Positions 28,143-37,102 of a stretch of 64,000 bases of DNA are shown here, in pieces (position 1 is the first letter of the stretch; every line of letters starts with the position of its first letter). The DNA lies in NCBI RefSeq assembly GCF_010993735.1, contig NZ_WQNI01000005.1:250501-314500 (forward strand), written 5' to 3'. The DNA comes from Chelativorans alearensis. Its GTDB lineage: Bacteria; Pseudomonadota; Alphaproteobacteria; Rhizobiales; Rhizobiaceae. The notes beneath the pieces are model-generated. The model did not search any database. It had not been told where the DNA came from and saw nothing but the letters and a program-made list of their open reading frames with translations. A program made the position numbers and the translations under genes.

Positions 28143-28529
28143 TTACTTTACGGTGAGCGCCATCAGCGGGGCGGCGGGGCGGAATGATTCGTAGGCGACG
28201 CCGTCGGCTGCGTAAAACTCGGCGATGATGCGGCCGTCCGCCGCTTCGAAGGCGACATCGCCGTCCGCGCCTTCTTGCCAATAGCGCGCTTGGCTCAAGT
28301 GCGGCGTAATGAGGATGCAGTCGGCCGCCAGTTCGATCTCCGCGCGACCGCCGGCGGCCTTGCCCTTGGCGATACCGCAGCTCCCCTCGCGCCCGGCGAC
28401 GCTCAGCCGGTAGTGGCCGGGGCGTTCCTGCATCGAGGAGTCGACCGCCGCGGCCCCTTCGCGGTCGAACGCCACGAAGGGAAGCGCGCCCACTCCCATG
28501 ACCACCAGTCCGGCAACGACCGATTTCAT
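28143..28529 (-). CDS. probable AprI/Inh-family metalloprotease inhibitor
   Basis: 128 residues with a short signal peptide (MKSVVAGLVVMGVGALPFVAF) and a small beta-barrel-like domain: GHYRLSVAGREGSCGIA, a second Cys in AADCILITPHL, then RYWQEGADGDVAFEAADG. Two Cys and the Trp match the Inh/Omp19 layout, in which a periplasmic inhibitor protects the cell from its own serralysin-type proteases. Similarity is by pattern only, so the name is tentative. A GAGGGAC precedes ATG 28529. The gene converges on the hydrolase, with stops five bases apart. Confidence 0.5.
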   Translation of the reverse strand: MKSVVAGLVVMGVGALPFVAFDREGAAAVDSSMQERPGHYRLSVAGREGSCGIAKGKAAGGRAEIELAADCILITPHLSQARYWQEGADGDVAFEAADGRIIAEFYAADGVAYESFRPAAPLMALTVK

Positions 28530-28634
28530 GTGCTCGTCCCTCTGCCTCAACCCTTTGCCGATGAACGGCAAAAGGGCATCATTGCTAACAAAGGTTAACG
28601 CAAGCTTGCCCGGCCGCCCCGCGATCGCCGGCGC

Positions 28635-29612
28635 CTACCCCCCACTCCGCACATGCGCCGTCTCGGGCACGGGGGTCAGCGCCTCGCCCTTCGTGAACCA
28701 GGCGATGATGTTGTCGACCATCAGATCGGCCATGGCCTGGCGGGTATGCACAGAGGCCGAACCGACATGGGGCAGCAGGCAGGCGTTCTCGCGGGCAAGA
28801 AGCGCCTCGGGCACGTTCGGCTCGTCGGCGAAGACGTCGAGGCCGGCGGCGAGGATGGTCCCGTTGCCGAGCGCCTCGGCAAGGGCGGCCTCGTCCACTG
28901 CGCTGCCGCGGCCGACATTGACGAAGACGCCGTTGGCGCCGAGCGCGGCGAACACCTCGGCATTGATCGCCTTCTCCGTCGCCGCCCCTCCCGGCGCCAC
29001 CGAGATGAGCGTATCGACGGCCTCAGCGAGGGAAAGAAGGGTCGGATGGTATTCGTAGTCGACGCCTTCGACCTGGCGCCGGTTGTGATAGCTGACGGGC
29101 AGGCCGAAAGCCTCGATGCGCCGCGCGATGGCGCGGCCGATGCGCCCCAGGCCGAAGATGCCGACGCTGCGGCCGCGCAGGGTGCCCCGCGTCAGCGGAT
29201 ACGGCCCATCGGCACGCCAGCGCCCGGCGCGCAGCCAGCCTTCGGCTTTCGGCAGTTCGCGCACCGTGTTGATGATGAGGCCGATGGCCGTGTCCGCCAC
29301 TTCCTCCGTCAGGACATCCGGCGTGTTGGTGACCATGACATTCCTGGTGCCCGCATGGGCCGCGTCCACGCCGTCGTAGCCGACGCCGAAATTGGCGATG
29401 ATCCGCAGATTGGGGAGCGCGTCGATGAAAGCAGCGTCGATGACCGTCGCCGAGGCGATCCCGGCCACGGACTGCTTCATCTCTTCCGTCAGAAGCGCCG
29501 GGTCGGCCTTGTCGATCCTGACAAGCCGGAAACGCTCCTCGATGCGGCCCACCGGATGGGCGGGCATCTTTCCCGGCACGAGGATCGTCGTATCTGCGCG
29601 CATCTCACTCAT
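28635..29612 (-). CDS. D-2-hydroxyacid dehydrogenase (glyoxylate/hydroxypyruvate reductase type)
   Basis: 325 residues with the NAD(P)-binding signature VGIFGLGRIGRAIARRIEAFGLPV, the substrate loop IIANFGVGYDGVD, Arg in VNVGRGSAVDEAAL, Glu in DVFADEPNVP and His in LLPHVGSAS, so the catalytic triad is present. The basic residues HNRRQ after the last beta strand point to NADPH. It would reduce glyoxylate or hydroxypyruvate. Three in-frame ATG codons occur within 16 bases; 29612 has AAGGAG at ideal spacing. It stands alone. Confidence 0.87.
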   Translation of the reverse strand: MSEMRADTTILVPGKMPAHPVGRIEERFRLVRIDKADPALLTEEMKQSVAGIASATVIDAAFIDALPNLRIIANFGVGYDGVDAAHAGTRNVMVTNTPDVLTEEVADTAIGLIINTVRELPKAEGWLRAGRWRADGPYPLTRGTLRGRSVGIFGLGRIGRAIARRIEAFGLPVSYHNRRQVEGVDYEYHPTLLSLAEAVDTLISVAPGGAATEKAINAEVFAALGANGVFVNVGRGSAVDEAALAEALGNGTILAAGLDVFADEPNVPEALLARENACLLPHVGSASVHTRQAMADLMVDNIIAWFTKGEALTPVPETAHVRSGG

Positions 29613-29762
29613 CAGCATCTCCTTGTTCGCTTCGCCCGCACGGTAGGCGCTGGGGAGAGGATTGTGAAGTGGAACCGACGCGCGTCATCCTTACCACGCC
29701 CGGATCTTACCCCGTCTGGCTTGTTGGAATGCTCGACTTTCTGAACGCGTCCGCGCCGCGTG

Positions 29763-30593
29763 TCATGAGGTATCGGGACTCTCCAGCGCGTAGAGGGCCA
29801 GCGAATGGGCGTGCGCCAGGATCTCGTCGACCTCGCGGATGTTGCGGGGGCGGATTTCGGACGGGTCGAAGCGGGAGAGCCGGCCGCCGGGCGGCCGGCC
29901 GCCGCGCAGCGGTGCGATGCGGCGCGTAAGCCCCAGATCGCGGCGCGCCTTCCAGCGGGCAAAGCGCCTGGCCTGCCCCGGCAGATCGTCAAGGGCGGCG
30001 GTGAGTGCGGCCAGCCGCTGGCCAAGACGCGCGGCGCTGACGGGATCGTCGCGCGATGGCGGCTGCGGGAGGGCAGACGGCTCGATGACGCCGGGAAACA
30101 GGATGCGCGGGACGGCGCGCGCCGGCCCATGACGGCCGCGGCCCCCTTCGGCAAGCTCAGGGCTCAGAGAAAGCCGCAGCGTGTCGAAGAGCGGCAGGCT
30201 CACGCTTCGCGGACGGGCGGGCGCGGCGGCGCGCCTGGCTTCCGCCCTCGCTCTGCGCGCTGCGGCGGACAGGTCGGCGGGCGAGGCCATCACGGCGATG
30301 CCGAGGCTGCGCAGGAGCGGCACCGGGCTCACGGGCCTCTGTTTGCGCGGGGGCGGTAGGGAGACGACTAGACCGCGCGCGGCGGCGATGATCAGCCGCC
30401 GCGCGGCGGCCTCAGCCGGGCGCAGCAGGCGGAGGATGGCGCGCCAGAGATGGCGGGGCAGGGTCTTTCGCGGCTCGCCTTCGGCCCGCGCCTCAGGATC
30501 AGGCCCCACGGCTAGCCCGGCCATGGCCACGAGGGAAGCCACGATGCGCTTCAGCGCCACGCGATCTTGCTCGATTGCCGCACGTCCGTCCAT
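29763..30593 (-). CDS. hypothetical protein, Arg/Ala/Leu-rich, carrying a repeat-derived segment
   Basis: 276 residues from ATG 30593, which has GAGGAGG upstream. I recognise no family. The N-terminal third has one hydrophobic stretch (VASLVAMAGLAVG); the middle is very Arg/Ala-rich; the end EVDEILAHAHSLALYALE is conserved-looking and typical of small rhizobial proteins. Codons 143-150 (SLSPELAEGG) come from a 24-nt sequence identical to an intergenic repeat at 55698-55721. The frame may be real with an embedded repeat or partly spurious. Confidence 0.45.
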   Translation of the reverse strand: MDGRAAIEQDRVALKRIVASLVAMAGLAVGPDPEARAEGEPRKTLPRHLWRAILRLLRPAEAAARRLIIAAARGLVVSLPPPRKQRPVSPVPLLRSLGIAVMASPADLSAAARRARAEARRAAAPARPRSVSLPLFDTLRLSLSPELAEGGRGRHGPARAVPRILFPGVIEPSALPQPPSRDDPVSAARLGQRLAALTAALDDLPGQARRFARWKARRDLGLTRRIAPLRGGRPPGGRLSRFDPSEIRPRNIREVDEILAHAHSLALYALESPDTS

Positions 30594-30751
30594 GGCTGCC
30601 TCCTCCATTCTCCAGGCGGGATTATCGCACGGGTCGGGAGGGGCGTGAATGGGAATAGGAAAACATTCCTGACAGATGTTGACAGGCATGCGACACGCGC
30701 CGGGGGCGAAGGCGCGGTTGCGTGGCGGGATGGATTGGCGTGGCGTGGTGC

Positions 30752-30980
30752 GGGGGCCCCCTCTCTTGCGATTTCTAAGGCTTAGCTTCGCCAAACCTAA
30801 GAAATCGCTTTCTCCCCCACCAAGGGGGAGATAAGGCGGCGCCGATGCTCTTGCCAATCACCAACGTCGGAGATTGGCACAGGCGGTCGTGCAGCGCGCC
30901 TATCTCCCCCTTGGTGGGGGAGAAAGCAAATTCTTGGGCTTAGCGAAGCTAAGTCTTAGAATTTGCAAGAGAGGGGGCGC
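30752..30980. repeat. MITE-like pair of ~85-bp inverted repeats
   Basis: GGGGGCCCCCTCTCTTGC at 30752 begins an ~85-bp arm ending near 30836. The reverse complement, with a few changes, lies at about 30899-30980, after a 62-bp centre. Each arm holds its own hairpin (GCGATTTCT...AGAAATCGC, and CTCCCCCACCAAGGGGGAG). No coding is present. It occupies most of the 606-base gap between a hypothetical gene and xylB; the rest of the gap shows no gene. Confidence 0.75.
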
Positions 30981-31199
30981 CAGCGCCAGCTTGGCTGATG
31001 GCTACGCTATTCATTATAGGGATTGGGCCGGCCCTTGATTCTGACCAGGGGCCCGACCACTCTAACGCCAGAGCCCCATCACCGGCCCCTCGACGATTGC
31101 CTTGCGGCGGTGGATATGCATATTTGTTTCGGAGCTCGAAAAAAATGATCGGTGCGCTGTCCGGTCGCTTCGGAGGAAGGCAGCGCGGGAGGAAATTGC

Positions 31200-32654
31200 A
31201 TGTATCTCGGTCTCGACCTCGGCACATCCGGGGTGAAGGCGCTCATCATCGACGATGCGCAGAAGGTGGTTGCTTCCGCGACGGGTGCATTGGAGGTCTC
31301 GCGGCCGCACGCGGGATGGTCCGAGCAGGACCCGGCGCATTGGATCCGCGCGACGGAAGAGGCGCTGGCGGCGCTTCAAATGTCCCACGGCGAGGCGCTG
31401 GCGGCGGTGAAGGGCATCGGCCTTTCGGGCCAGATGCACGGGGCGACGCTGCTGGATGGCACCGACAAGCCCTTGCGGCCCTGCATCCTTTGGAACGACA
31501 CGCGCAGCCACGAGGAGGCGGCCGCGCTCGACGCCGATCCGCGCTTCCGCAAGATCACCGGCAACATCGTCTTTCCCGGCTTCACGGCGCCGAAGCTCGC
31601 CTGGGTGAAGCGCCATGAGCCGGAGATTTTCGCGGCGACGAAGAAGGTGCTCCTGCCCAAGGATTTCCTGCGCCTGTGGCTGACGGGCGAGCATATCTCG
31701 GAGATGTCGGATTCGGCCGGCACGGCCTGGCTGGACGTGGAAAAGCGGCGCTGGTCGCCGGACCTGCTGGCGGCGACGGGGCTTGACGAGAACCATATGC
31801 CGCGCCTCGTGGAGGGCACGGAGAAGGCCGGCACGCTGCGCCCCACGCTTGCCGGGCGCTGGGGCATGGGCGCGAATGTGACGGTCGCCGGCGGTGCGGG
31901 CGACAACGCGGCATCCGCCTGCGGCGCCGGCACGGTGAAGCCGGGGGCGGCGTTCGTCTCGCTCGGCACGTCGGGTGTGCTGTTCGCCGCCAACGGCGCC
32001 TATCTGCCCAACCCGGAAAGCGCTGTGCACACGTTTTGTCATGCCCTGCCGGGCACCTGGCATCAGATGGGGGTCATCCTGTCGGCCACCGATTCGCTGA
32101 ACTGGCTGGCCGGCATTACCGGCGCCGACCCCGCCGAGCTGACGGGCGAACTCGGCGACGAACTGAAGGCGCCCACGGGGGTGACCTTCCTGCCATACCT
32201 TTCCGGCGAGCGCACGCCGCACAACGACGCCGTCATCCGCGGCAGCCTCGTTGGCCTGGCGCACCGGAGCGACCGCGCCGCCCTCACCCAGGCCGTGGTG
32301 GAGGGCGTCGCCTTCGCCTTCCGCGACAGCCTGGAAGCGCTGAAAAAGGCCGGCACGGAGCTTACCCGCGTCACGGCGATCGGCGGCGGCTCGCGCTCTT
32401 CCTACTGGCTGAAGGCCATCGCCACCGCGCTTGAACTGCCTGTCGACGTGCCGGCCGAGGGCGATTTCGGCGCCGCCTTCGGCGCGGCGCGCCTCGGCCT
32501 CATCGCCGCGGAGGGCGCCGACCCGCTCTCCGTCTGCACGCCGCCGGCGGTCTCCACCACCGTGGAGCCCGACGCGGCACTGACACCAGCCTATGGGGCG
32601 GCCTACCGCCGCTACCGCGATCTCTACCCAGCGATACGAGGAGTCTCATCGTGA
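31200..32654 (+). CDS. xylB: xylulokinase
   Basis: 484 residues of the FGGY kinase family: ATP motif [14 protein letters not shown] at the N terminus, [13 protein letters not shown], the catalytic-Asp region [18 protein letters not shown], and [14 protein letters not shown] with an adenosine motif [15 protein letters not shown]. It phosphorylates D-xylulose to D-xylulose 5-phosphate. Start ATG 31200 has GGGAGGAAA upstream. Its stop overlaps xylA by 4 nt. No transporter or XylR lies in the window. Confidence 0.95.
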   Translation: MYLGLDLGTSGVKALIIDDAQKVVASATGALEVSRPHAGWSEQDPAHWIRATEEALAALQMSHGEALAAVKGIGLSGQMHGATLLDGTDKPLRPCILWNDTRSHEEAAALDADPRFRKITGNIVFPGFTAPKLAWVKRHEPEIFAATKKVLLPKDFLRLWLTGEHISEMSDSAGTAWLDVEKRRWSPDLLAATGLDENHMPRLVEGTEKAGTLRPTLAGRWGMGANVTVAGGAGDNAASACGAGTVKPGAAFVSLGTSGVLFAANGAYLPNPESAVHTFCHALPGTWHQMGVILSATDSLNWLAGITGADPAELTGELGDELKAPTGVTFLPYLSGERTPHNDAVIRGSLVGLAHRSDRAALTQAVVEGVAFAFRDSLEALKKAGTELTRVTAIGGGSRSSYWLKAIATALELPVDVPAEGDFGAAFGAARLGLIAAEGADPLSVCTPPAVSTTVEPDAALTPAYGAAYRRYRDLYPAIRGVSS

Positions 32655-33961
32655 GCACAGGATTTTTCGGCGATATCAAGCCGGTCGCCTATGAAGGGCC
32701 GGACAGCGACAACCCGCTGGCCTTCCGCCACTACAACCCGAATGAGGAGGTGCTGGGCAAGCGCCTGGAGGACCATCTGCGCTTTGCCGTGTGCTACTGG
32801 CACACCTTCGTCTGGCCGGGCAACGACCCCTTCGGCGGCCAGACCTTCGAGCGGCCGTGGTTCGGCGAGACCATGGAGAAGGCGAAGCTGAAGGCGGACG
32901 TGGCCTTCGAGATGTTCCAGATCCTCGGTGTGCCCTTCTTCACCTTCCACGACCACGACGTGCGGCCGGAGGGCGAGACCTATTCGGAAAGCGTCTCGCG
33001 CCTCAACGAGATGGCCGACTACTTGGAGCGGAAGATAGAGAACGGCGGGCCGAAGCTCCTGTGGGGCACGGCGAACCTCTTCTCCAACCGCCGCTTTATG
33101 GCGGGCGCGGCCACCAACCCGGACCCGGACGTCTTTGCCTATGCTGCCGCAACGGTGAAGGCCTGCATGGACGTGACCAAGCGGCTGAATGGCCAGAACT
33201 ACGTGCTGTGGGGCGGACGCGAGGGCTATGAGACGCTGCTCAACACGGATATGGGCCGCGAGATGGACCAGCTCGGCCGGTTCCTCTCCATGGTGGTCGA
33301 CTACAAGCACAAAATAGGTTTCGAAGGCACGATCCTCATCGAGCCGAAGCCGCAGGAGCCGACGAAGCACCAGTACGATTACGACGTGGCCACCGTCTAC
33401 GGCTTCCTGAAGCGCTACGGGCTGGAAGGCGAGGTGAAGGTGAATATCGAGCAGGGGCACGCGATCCTCGCCGGCCACTCCTTCGAGCACGAGCTGGCGC
33501 TGGCGGCGAGCCTCGGCATCCTCGGCTCCATCGACATGAACCGCAACGACTATCAGTCGGGCTGGGACACCGACCAGTTTCCCAACAACGCGCCCGAGGC
33601 GGCCCTTGCCTACTACCACGTGCTGCAGGCGGGCGGCTTTTCCACCGGCGGCACCAATTTCGACGCCAAGCTGCGCCGCCAGTCGCTCGACCCGGAGGAC
33701 CTGATCGCCGCCCATGTCGGCGGCATGGACGTGTGCGCGCGCGGCCTGAAAGCGGCAGCCCGCATGATCGAGGACAAGGCGCTGAGCGGGCCGCTGGAAG
33801 AGCGCTATGCCGGCTGGCAGGGTGCGGAGGCAAAGGCAATGCTGAAAGGCGAGCGCACGCTGGAAGAGGTTGCCGAGCGCGTGGCGCGCGAGGGGCTCGA
33901 CCCGCAGCCGGTGTCGGGGCGGCAGGAGAAGCTGGAGAATATCGTCAACCGGTACGTTTGA
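32651..33961 (+). CDS. xylA: xylose isomerase (GTG start)
   Basis: 436 residues, the normal length of class II xylose isomerase. The catalytic His and Asp lie in [13 protein letters not shown], the metal residues in [31 protein letters not shown] and [21 protein letters not shown]. It converts D-xylose to D-xylulose, which XylB then phosphorylates. GTG 32651 overlaps the xylB stop (GTGA) and has GAGGAG before it, giving translational coupling. The order kinase then isomerase is the reverse of Escherichia coli. Confidence 0.96.
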   Translation: MSTGFFGDIKPVAYEGPDSDNPLAFRHYNPNEEVLGKRLEDHLRFAVCYWHTFVWPGNDPFGGQTFERPWFGETMEKAKLKADVAFEMFQILGVPFFTFHDHDVRPEGETYSESVSRLNEMADYLERKIENGGPKLLWGTANLFSNRRFMAGAATNPDPDVFAYAAATVKACMDVTKRLNGQNYVLWGGREGYETLLNTDMGREMDQLGRFLSMVVDYKHKIGFEGTILIEPKPQEPTKHQYDYDVATVYGFLKRYGLEGEVKVNIEQGHAILAGHSFEHELALAASLGILGSIDMNRNDYQSGWDTDQFPNNAPEAALAYYHVLQAGGFSTGGTNFDAKLRRQSLDPEDLIAAHVGGMDVCARGLKAAARMIEDKALSGPLEERYAGWQGAEAKAMLKGERTLEEVAERVAREGLDPQPVSGRQEKLENIVNRYV

Positions 33962-34009
33962 GGGGATGGGGGCCTCCCTTCTATCCTCCCAGACATCTCC
34001 CCCATGTGG

Positions 34010-34192
34010 CAGGGGCTATCGCATGTGGATAGAGTCCTTGTTCGGCTTCGCCGGACCCCCACCCTCAATCCCTCCCCTCAAGGGGGAGGGAGGCAGGCTG
34101 AGCGCGCCATCGTCCCCCTCCCCCTTGAAGGGAGGGGTGAGGGGTGGGGGTCAAACAGACCTGCACGAAAACCATATGCGATAGCCCTGCCC
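34010..34192. repeat. GGGCTATCGCAT-ended repeat, copy A
   Basis: About 183 bp bounded by GGGCTATCGCAT near 34013 and ATGCGATAGCCC near 34188, i.e. terminal inverted repeats. The inside is a GC-rich palindrome (ACCCCCACCCTCAATCCCTC ... GAGGGGTGAGGGGTGGGGGT) around CCCTCAAGGGGGAGGG. Related copies lie at 40764, 47781 and, with a different core, 60522. It fills most of the gap after xylA; no gene is seen there. Confidence 0.8.
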
Positions 34193-34343
34193 CCTGGGGC
34201 GCGAAGGGCGCCCGCCTCTCCGTGGGCCCCTCCCCTCCCCCTGCAGCCTATTTGTCTATAATCCGTCGTCAAATCTTCATCCGAGCGCCTTCATCCAGTC
34301 AGGATTGAAAGGCATGAATCATGTCGTGACCCGGAGGCTTAGG

Positions 34344-34574
34344 ATGACTGCTGATAAGAGAGTGGACGCGGAGATCGACGCGCTTTTGGGGCGTGACGAG
34401 ACGACATCCGTTATCGACACGCTATTGGCCATGCCTCGCGTAGAAGCGGCCAACGACCCTGACGGTTCGTGGGAGAGGGTCCTGCATGCCCGCCTCCAGG
34501 CACGGCTTGCCCGCAAGATGCGGCGGGTGCTCGAAGAGGCACCGGACCGAAAGGGCTCCAGGAGCGCCGCGTGA
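34344..34574 (+). CDS. hypothetical small protein
   Basis: 76 residues from ATG 34344, which has a perfect GGAGG six bases upstream; ATG 34314 in the same frame would add ten residues. The protein is hydrophilic and helical, with an N-terminal acidic part (DKRVDAEIDALLGRDE) and a basic C-terminal helix (LHARLQARLARKMRRVLEE). No family recognised. It converges on the IclR gene, 14 bases apart. Confidence 0.5.
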   Translation: MTADKRVDAEIDALLGRDETTSVIDTLLAMPRVEAANDPDGSWERVLHARLQARLARKMRRVLEEAPDRKGSRSAA

Positions 34575-34588
34575 CGGCGCCGGGCGCC

Positions 34589-35386
34589 CTATTGCAGTGC
34601 CAGAAAATCCTCGATTTTTGCAGCAGCCTCGATAAGCGGCGGCAGGATGGTCCGGCGCATCTCGTCGCACGAGAAGCGCGCCGACTGCGTGGAGACGTTG
34701 AGGGCGGCGACGATAGCGCCCGTTCTGGCGCGCACCGGCACGGCAATCGACCGCAATCCCAATTCGAGTTCCTCGTCGACGATGGCGTAGCCTTCCCGCC
34801 GGGCCTCGGCCACGCGGGCCGCCAGCGCCTGCCGGTCCGTCACCGTCTTGAGCGTGTTGGCGCGGATCGTCGCCTTTTCCAGAAAACGGGCGAGTTCGGC
34901 CGGATCCAGGTCTGAGAGGAGCACCCGGCCCATCGATGTGCAGTAGGCCGGCAGCCGCGCCCCGACCGCCAGTGACACGGAGACGATGCGCCGCCCCGCC
35001 ACGCGGGCGACATAGACGACGTCCTCGCCTTCGAGCACGGCCGCCGAGCAGGATTCGCCGAGCGCCTGCGAGACCTCGCGCATGATCGGCTCCGCATAGG
35101 CCCATAGCGAGGAGCCGCCGAGCCAGGCGCGGGTGAGCGACAGGAGCTTTGCCGAGAGGAGGAAATGCCGCCCTTCCTGGCGGGCATAGCCTTCCGCCAC
35201 CAGGGTGAGCAGCAGCCGGCGGGCGCCGGCGCGCGTCAGCCCCGCCGCCTCCGCCACCTCGGTGAGGCGCAGGCCGGAGGGGGCGGCGGCGAGGATCTCG
35301 ATCACGGAGAGGCCCTTGGCCAGCGATCCGACGAGATCGCGGGGGGCGAGTGCCGCGCTTTGCATTGACTCGGGTCGGTTGTCCAT
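34589..35386 (-). CDS. IclR-family regulator of protocatechuate genes (PcaR-like)
   Basis: 265 residues: N-terminal winged helix-turn-helix (LRLTEVAEAAGLTRAGARRLLLTLVAEGYA) and C-terminal effector domain (YCTSMGRVLLSDL, EGYAIVDEELELGLRSIAVPV). The sequence pattern is of the PcaR/PobR branch, whose members respond to beta-ketoadipate or aromatic acids. It is divergent from pcaIJF, with 58 bases and a perfect inverted repeat between starts, so it likely controls that operon and itself. Confidence 0.87.
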   Translation of the reverse strand: MDNRPESMQSAALAPRDLVGSLAKGLSVIEILAAAPSGLRLTEVAEAAGLTRAGARRLLLTLVAEGYARQEGRHFLLSAKLLSLTRAWLGGSSLWAYAEPIMREVSQALGESCSAAVLEGEDVVYVARVAGRRIVSVSLAVGARLPAYCTSMGRVLLSDLDPAELARFLEKATIRANTLKTVTDRQALAARVAEARREGYAIVDEELELGLRSIAVPVRARTGAIVAALNVSTQSARFSCDEMRRTILPPLIEAAAKIEDFLALQ

Positions 35387-35412
35387 CTATTCCTGTATCG
35401 CATATAAAACTT

Positions 35413-35431
35413 ATGTTCGCAATACGAACAT
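35413..35431. promoter_or_regulatory. candidate PcaR operator
   Basis: ATGTTCG at 35413-35419 and CGAACAT at 35425-35431 form a perfect 7-bp inverted repeat with a 5-bp spacer, in the 58-bp gap between the IclR gene and pcaI. Its place and symmetry fit an IclR-family binding site acting on both promoters. Experimental support is lacking. Confidence 0.65.
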
Positions 35432-35444
35432 CTGGAGGAGGCGC

Positions 35445-36299
35445 ATGGCACGTTTCATGCCGCTCGACGCGGCGGTTCGCGAGAACCTCAAGGACGGCGA
35501 TACCGCCGCCTTCGAAGGCTTCACGCACCTGATCCCCACCGCCGCCGCCCACGAGGCGATCCGCCAGGGCTTCAGGGACCTGACGCTGATCCGCATGACG
35601 CCGGACGTGGTCTACGACCAGATGATCGGCATGGGGATGGCGGGGAAGCTCATCTTCTCCTATGCCGGCAACCCCGGCGTCGGGCTTCTGCGCCGGCTGC
35701 GCGATGCGGTGGAGAACGGCTGGCCGCGCGCCGTCGCGATCGAGGAGCATTCCCACGCCGCCATGGCCAACGCCTACGAGGCGGGCGCGGCGGGCCTGCC
35801 CTGCGCCGTCTTCCGCGGCTATCGGGGGGCCGAGCTGGCGAGGGTCAACCCGAACATCAAGAGCATCATCTGCCCCTTCACCGGCGAGGAGCTGGCCGCC
35901 GTGCCGGCGGTGCGGCCGGACGTGACCTTCATCCACGCGCAGAAGGCCGACAGGAAGGGCAATGTGCTGGTGGAAGGCATTGTCGGCATCCAGAAGGAGG
36001 CGGTGCTGGCGGCGGAGCGCGCCGTTGTGACGGTGGAAGAGGTGGTGGAGGATTTCTCCGACCTCCATCCCAATCTCTGCGTGCTGCCGCATTGGACGGT
36101 GACGGCGGTCTCGGTGGTGCCCGGCGGGGCGCATCCCTCCTATACCCACGGCTATTACGCGCGCGACAATGCCGCCTATCTGGAATGGGACGCGGTGGCC
36201 GCCGACCGGGAGCGCTTTCGCGAATGGATGGAGGAGAACGTGATGAAGGCCGGGCCGGACGACTTCGCCGCGCGCGTGGCCGGGCTGAGGGCGGCGTGA
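35445..36299 (+). CDS. pcaI: 3-oxoadipate CoA-transferase subunit A
   Basis: 284 residues of CoA-transferase family I, alpha type, with the CoA-binding Gly-rich region FEGFTHLIPTAAAHEAIRQG and GMAGKLIFSYAGNPGVG. It pairs with PcaJ to transfer CoA from succinyl-CoA to beta-ketoadipate. GGAGGAG precedes ATG 35445. Its stop overlaps the pcaJ start by one base. The sequence resembles the alphaproteobacterial longer type rather than the 230-residue Pseudomonas enzyme. Confidence 0.9.
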   Translation: MARFMPLDAAVRENLKDGDTAAFEGFTHLIPTAAAHEAIRQGFRDLTLIRMTPDVVYDQMIGMGMAGKLIFSYAGNPGVGLLRRLRDAVENGWPRAVAIEEHSHAAMANAYEAGAAGLPCAVFRGYRGAELARVNPNIKSIICPFTGEELAAVPAVRPDVTFIHAQKADRKGNVLVEGIVGIQKEAVLAAERAVVTVEEVVEDFSDLHPNLCVLPHWTVTAVSVVPGGAHPSYTHGYYARDNAAYLEWDAVAADRERFREWMEENVMKAGPDDFAARVAGLRAA

Positions 36300-37102
36300 T
36301 GGGCGACTTCACACCCAACGAGATGATGACCATCGCCGCCTCGCGGGCACTGACCGGCGAGGACGTATGCTTCGTCGGCATCGGCGCGCCGTCCGCCGCC
36401 TGCAACGTCGCCCGCCTGACGCACGCGCCCGACATCACGCTGATCTACGAATCGGGCACCATCGGCACGGCGCCCGACGTCTTGCCGCTGTCGATCGGCG
36501 ATGGCGAATTGTGCGACACCGCGCTCACCACCGTGCCGGTGCCGGAGATGTTCCGCTACTGGCTGCAGGGCGGGCGCATCACCATCGGCTTCCTGGGCGC
36601 GGCCCAGCTCGACAAATACGGCAACATCAACACCACCGTCGTCGGCGACTACGAGAAGCCGAAGGTGCGGCTGCCCGGCGGCGGCGGCGCACCGGAGATC
36701 GCCACCTCGTCGGGCGAGGTCTATATCACCATGGCGCAGTCGAAGCGCGGCATGGTCGAAAGAATAGACTTCTACACCTCCTTCGGCCATGGCGAGGGCG
36801 GCGACCACAGGAAGAGGCTCGGCATCGAGACGAAGGGGCCGACGCTGCTCATCACCGACCTTGCCATCTGGAAGCCGGACCCGGAGACGAAGGAGTTCAC
36901 GGTGGTCTCGCTGCATCCGGGGGTGACGCGCGAGATGGTGCAGGAAACCTGCGGGTGGAAGGTGAAATTCGCCGAAAAGCTGGAGGAAACGCCGCCGCCG
37001 ACCGCGCTCGAACTATCGACGCTGCGCGACCTGAAAGCCCGCACCGACGCCGCGCACAAGGGTGGCGGCCCGGCTGCGAAGAGAGGATCGAAGGATGGCT
37101 GA
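36299..37102 (+). CDS. pcaJ: 3-oxoadipate CoA-transferase subunit B
   Basis: 267 residues of CoA-transferase beta type. The usual active-site Glu position falls in LIYESGTIG, and the stretch GFLGAAQLDKYGNINTTVVGDY is typical of the family. It works with PcaI. Translation is coupled on both sides: one-base overlap with pcaI and 8-base overlap with pcaF. Confidence 0.9.
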   Translation: MGDFTPNEMMTIAASRALTGEDVCFVGIGAPSAACNVARLTHAPDITLIYESGTIGTAPDVLPLSIGDGELCDTALTTVPVPEMFRYWLQGGRITIGFLGAAQLDKYGNINTTVVGDYEKPKVRLPGGGGAPEIATSSGEVYITMAQSKRGMVERIDFYTSFGHGEGGDHRKRLGIETKGPTLLITDLAIWKPDPETKEFTVVSLHPGVTREMVQETCGWKVKFAEKLEETPPPTALELSTLRDLKARTDAAHKGGGPAAKRGSKDG

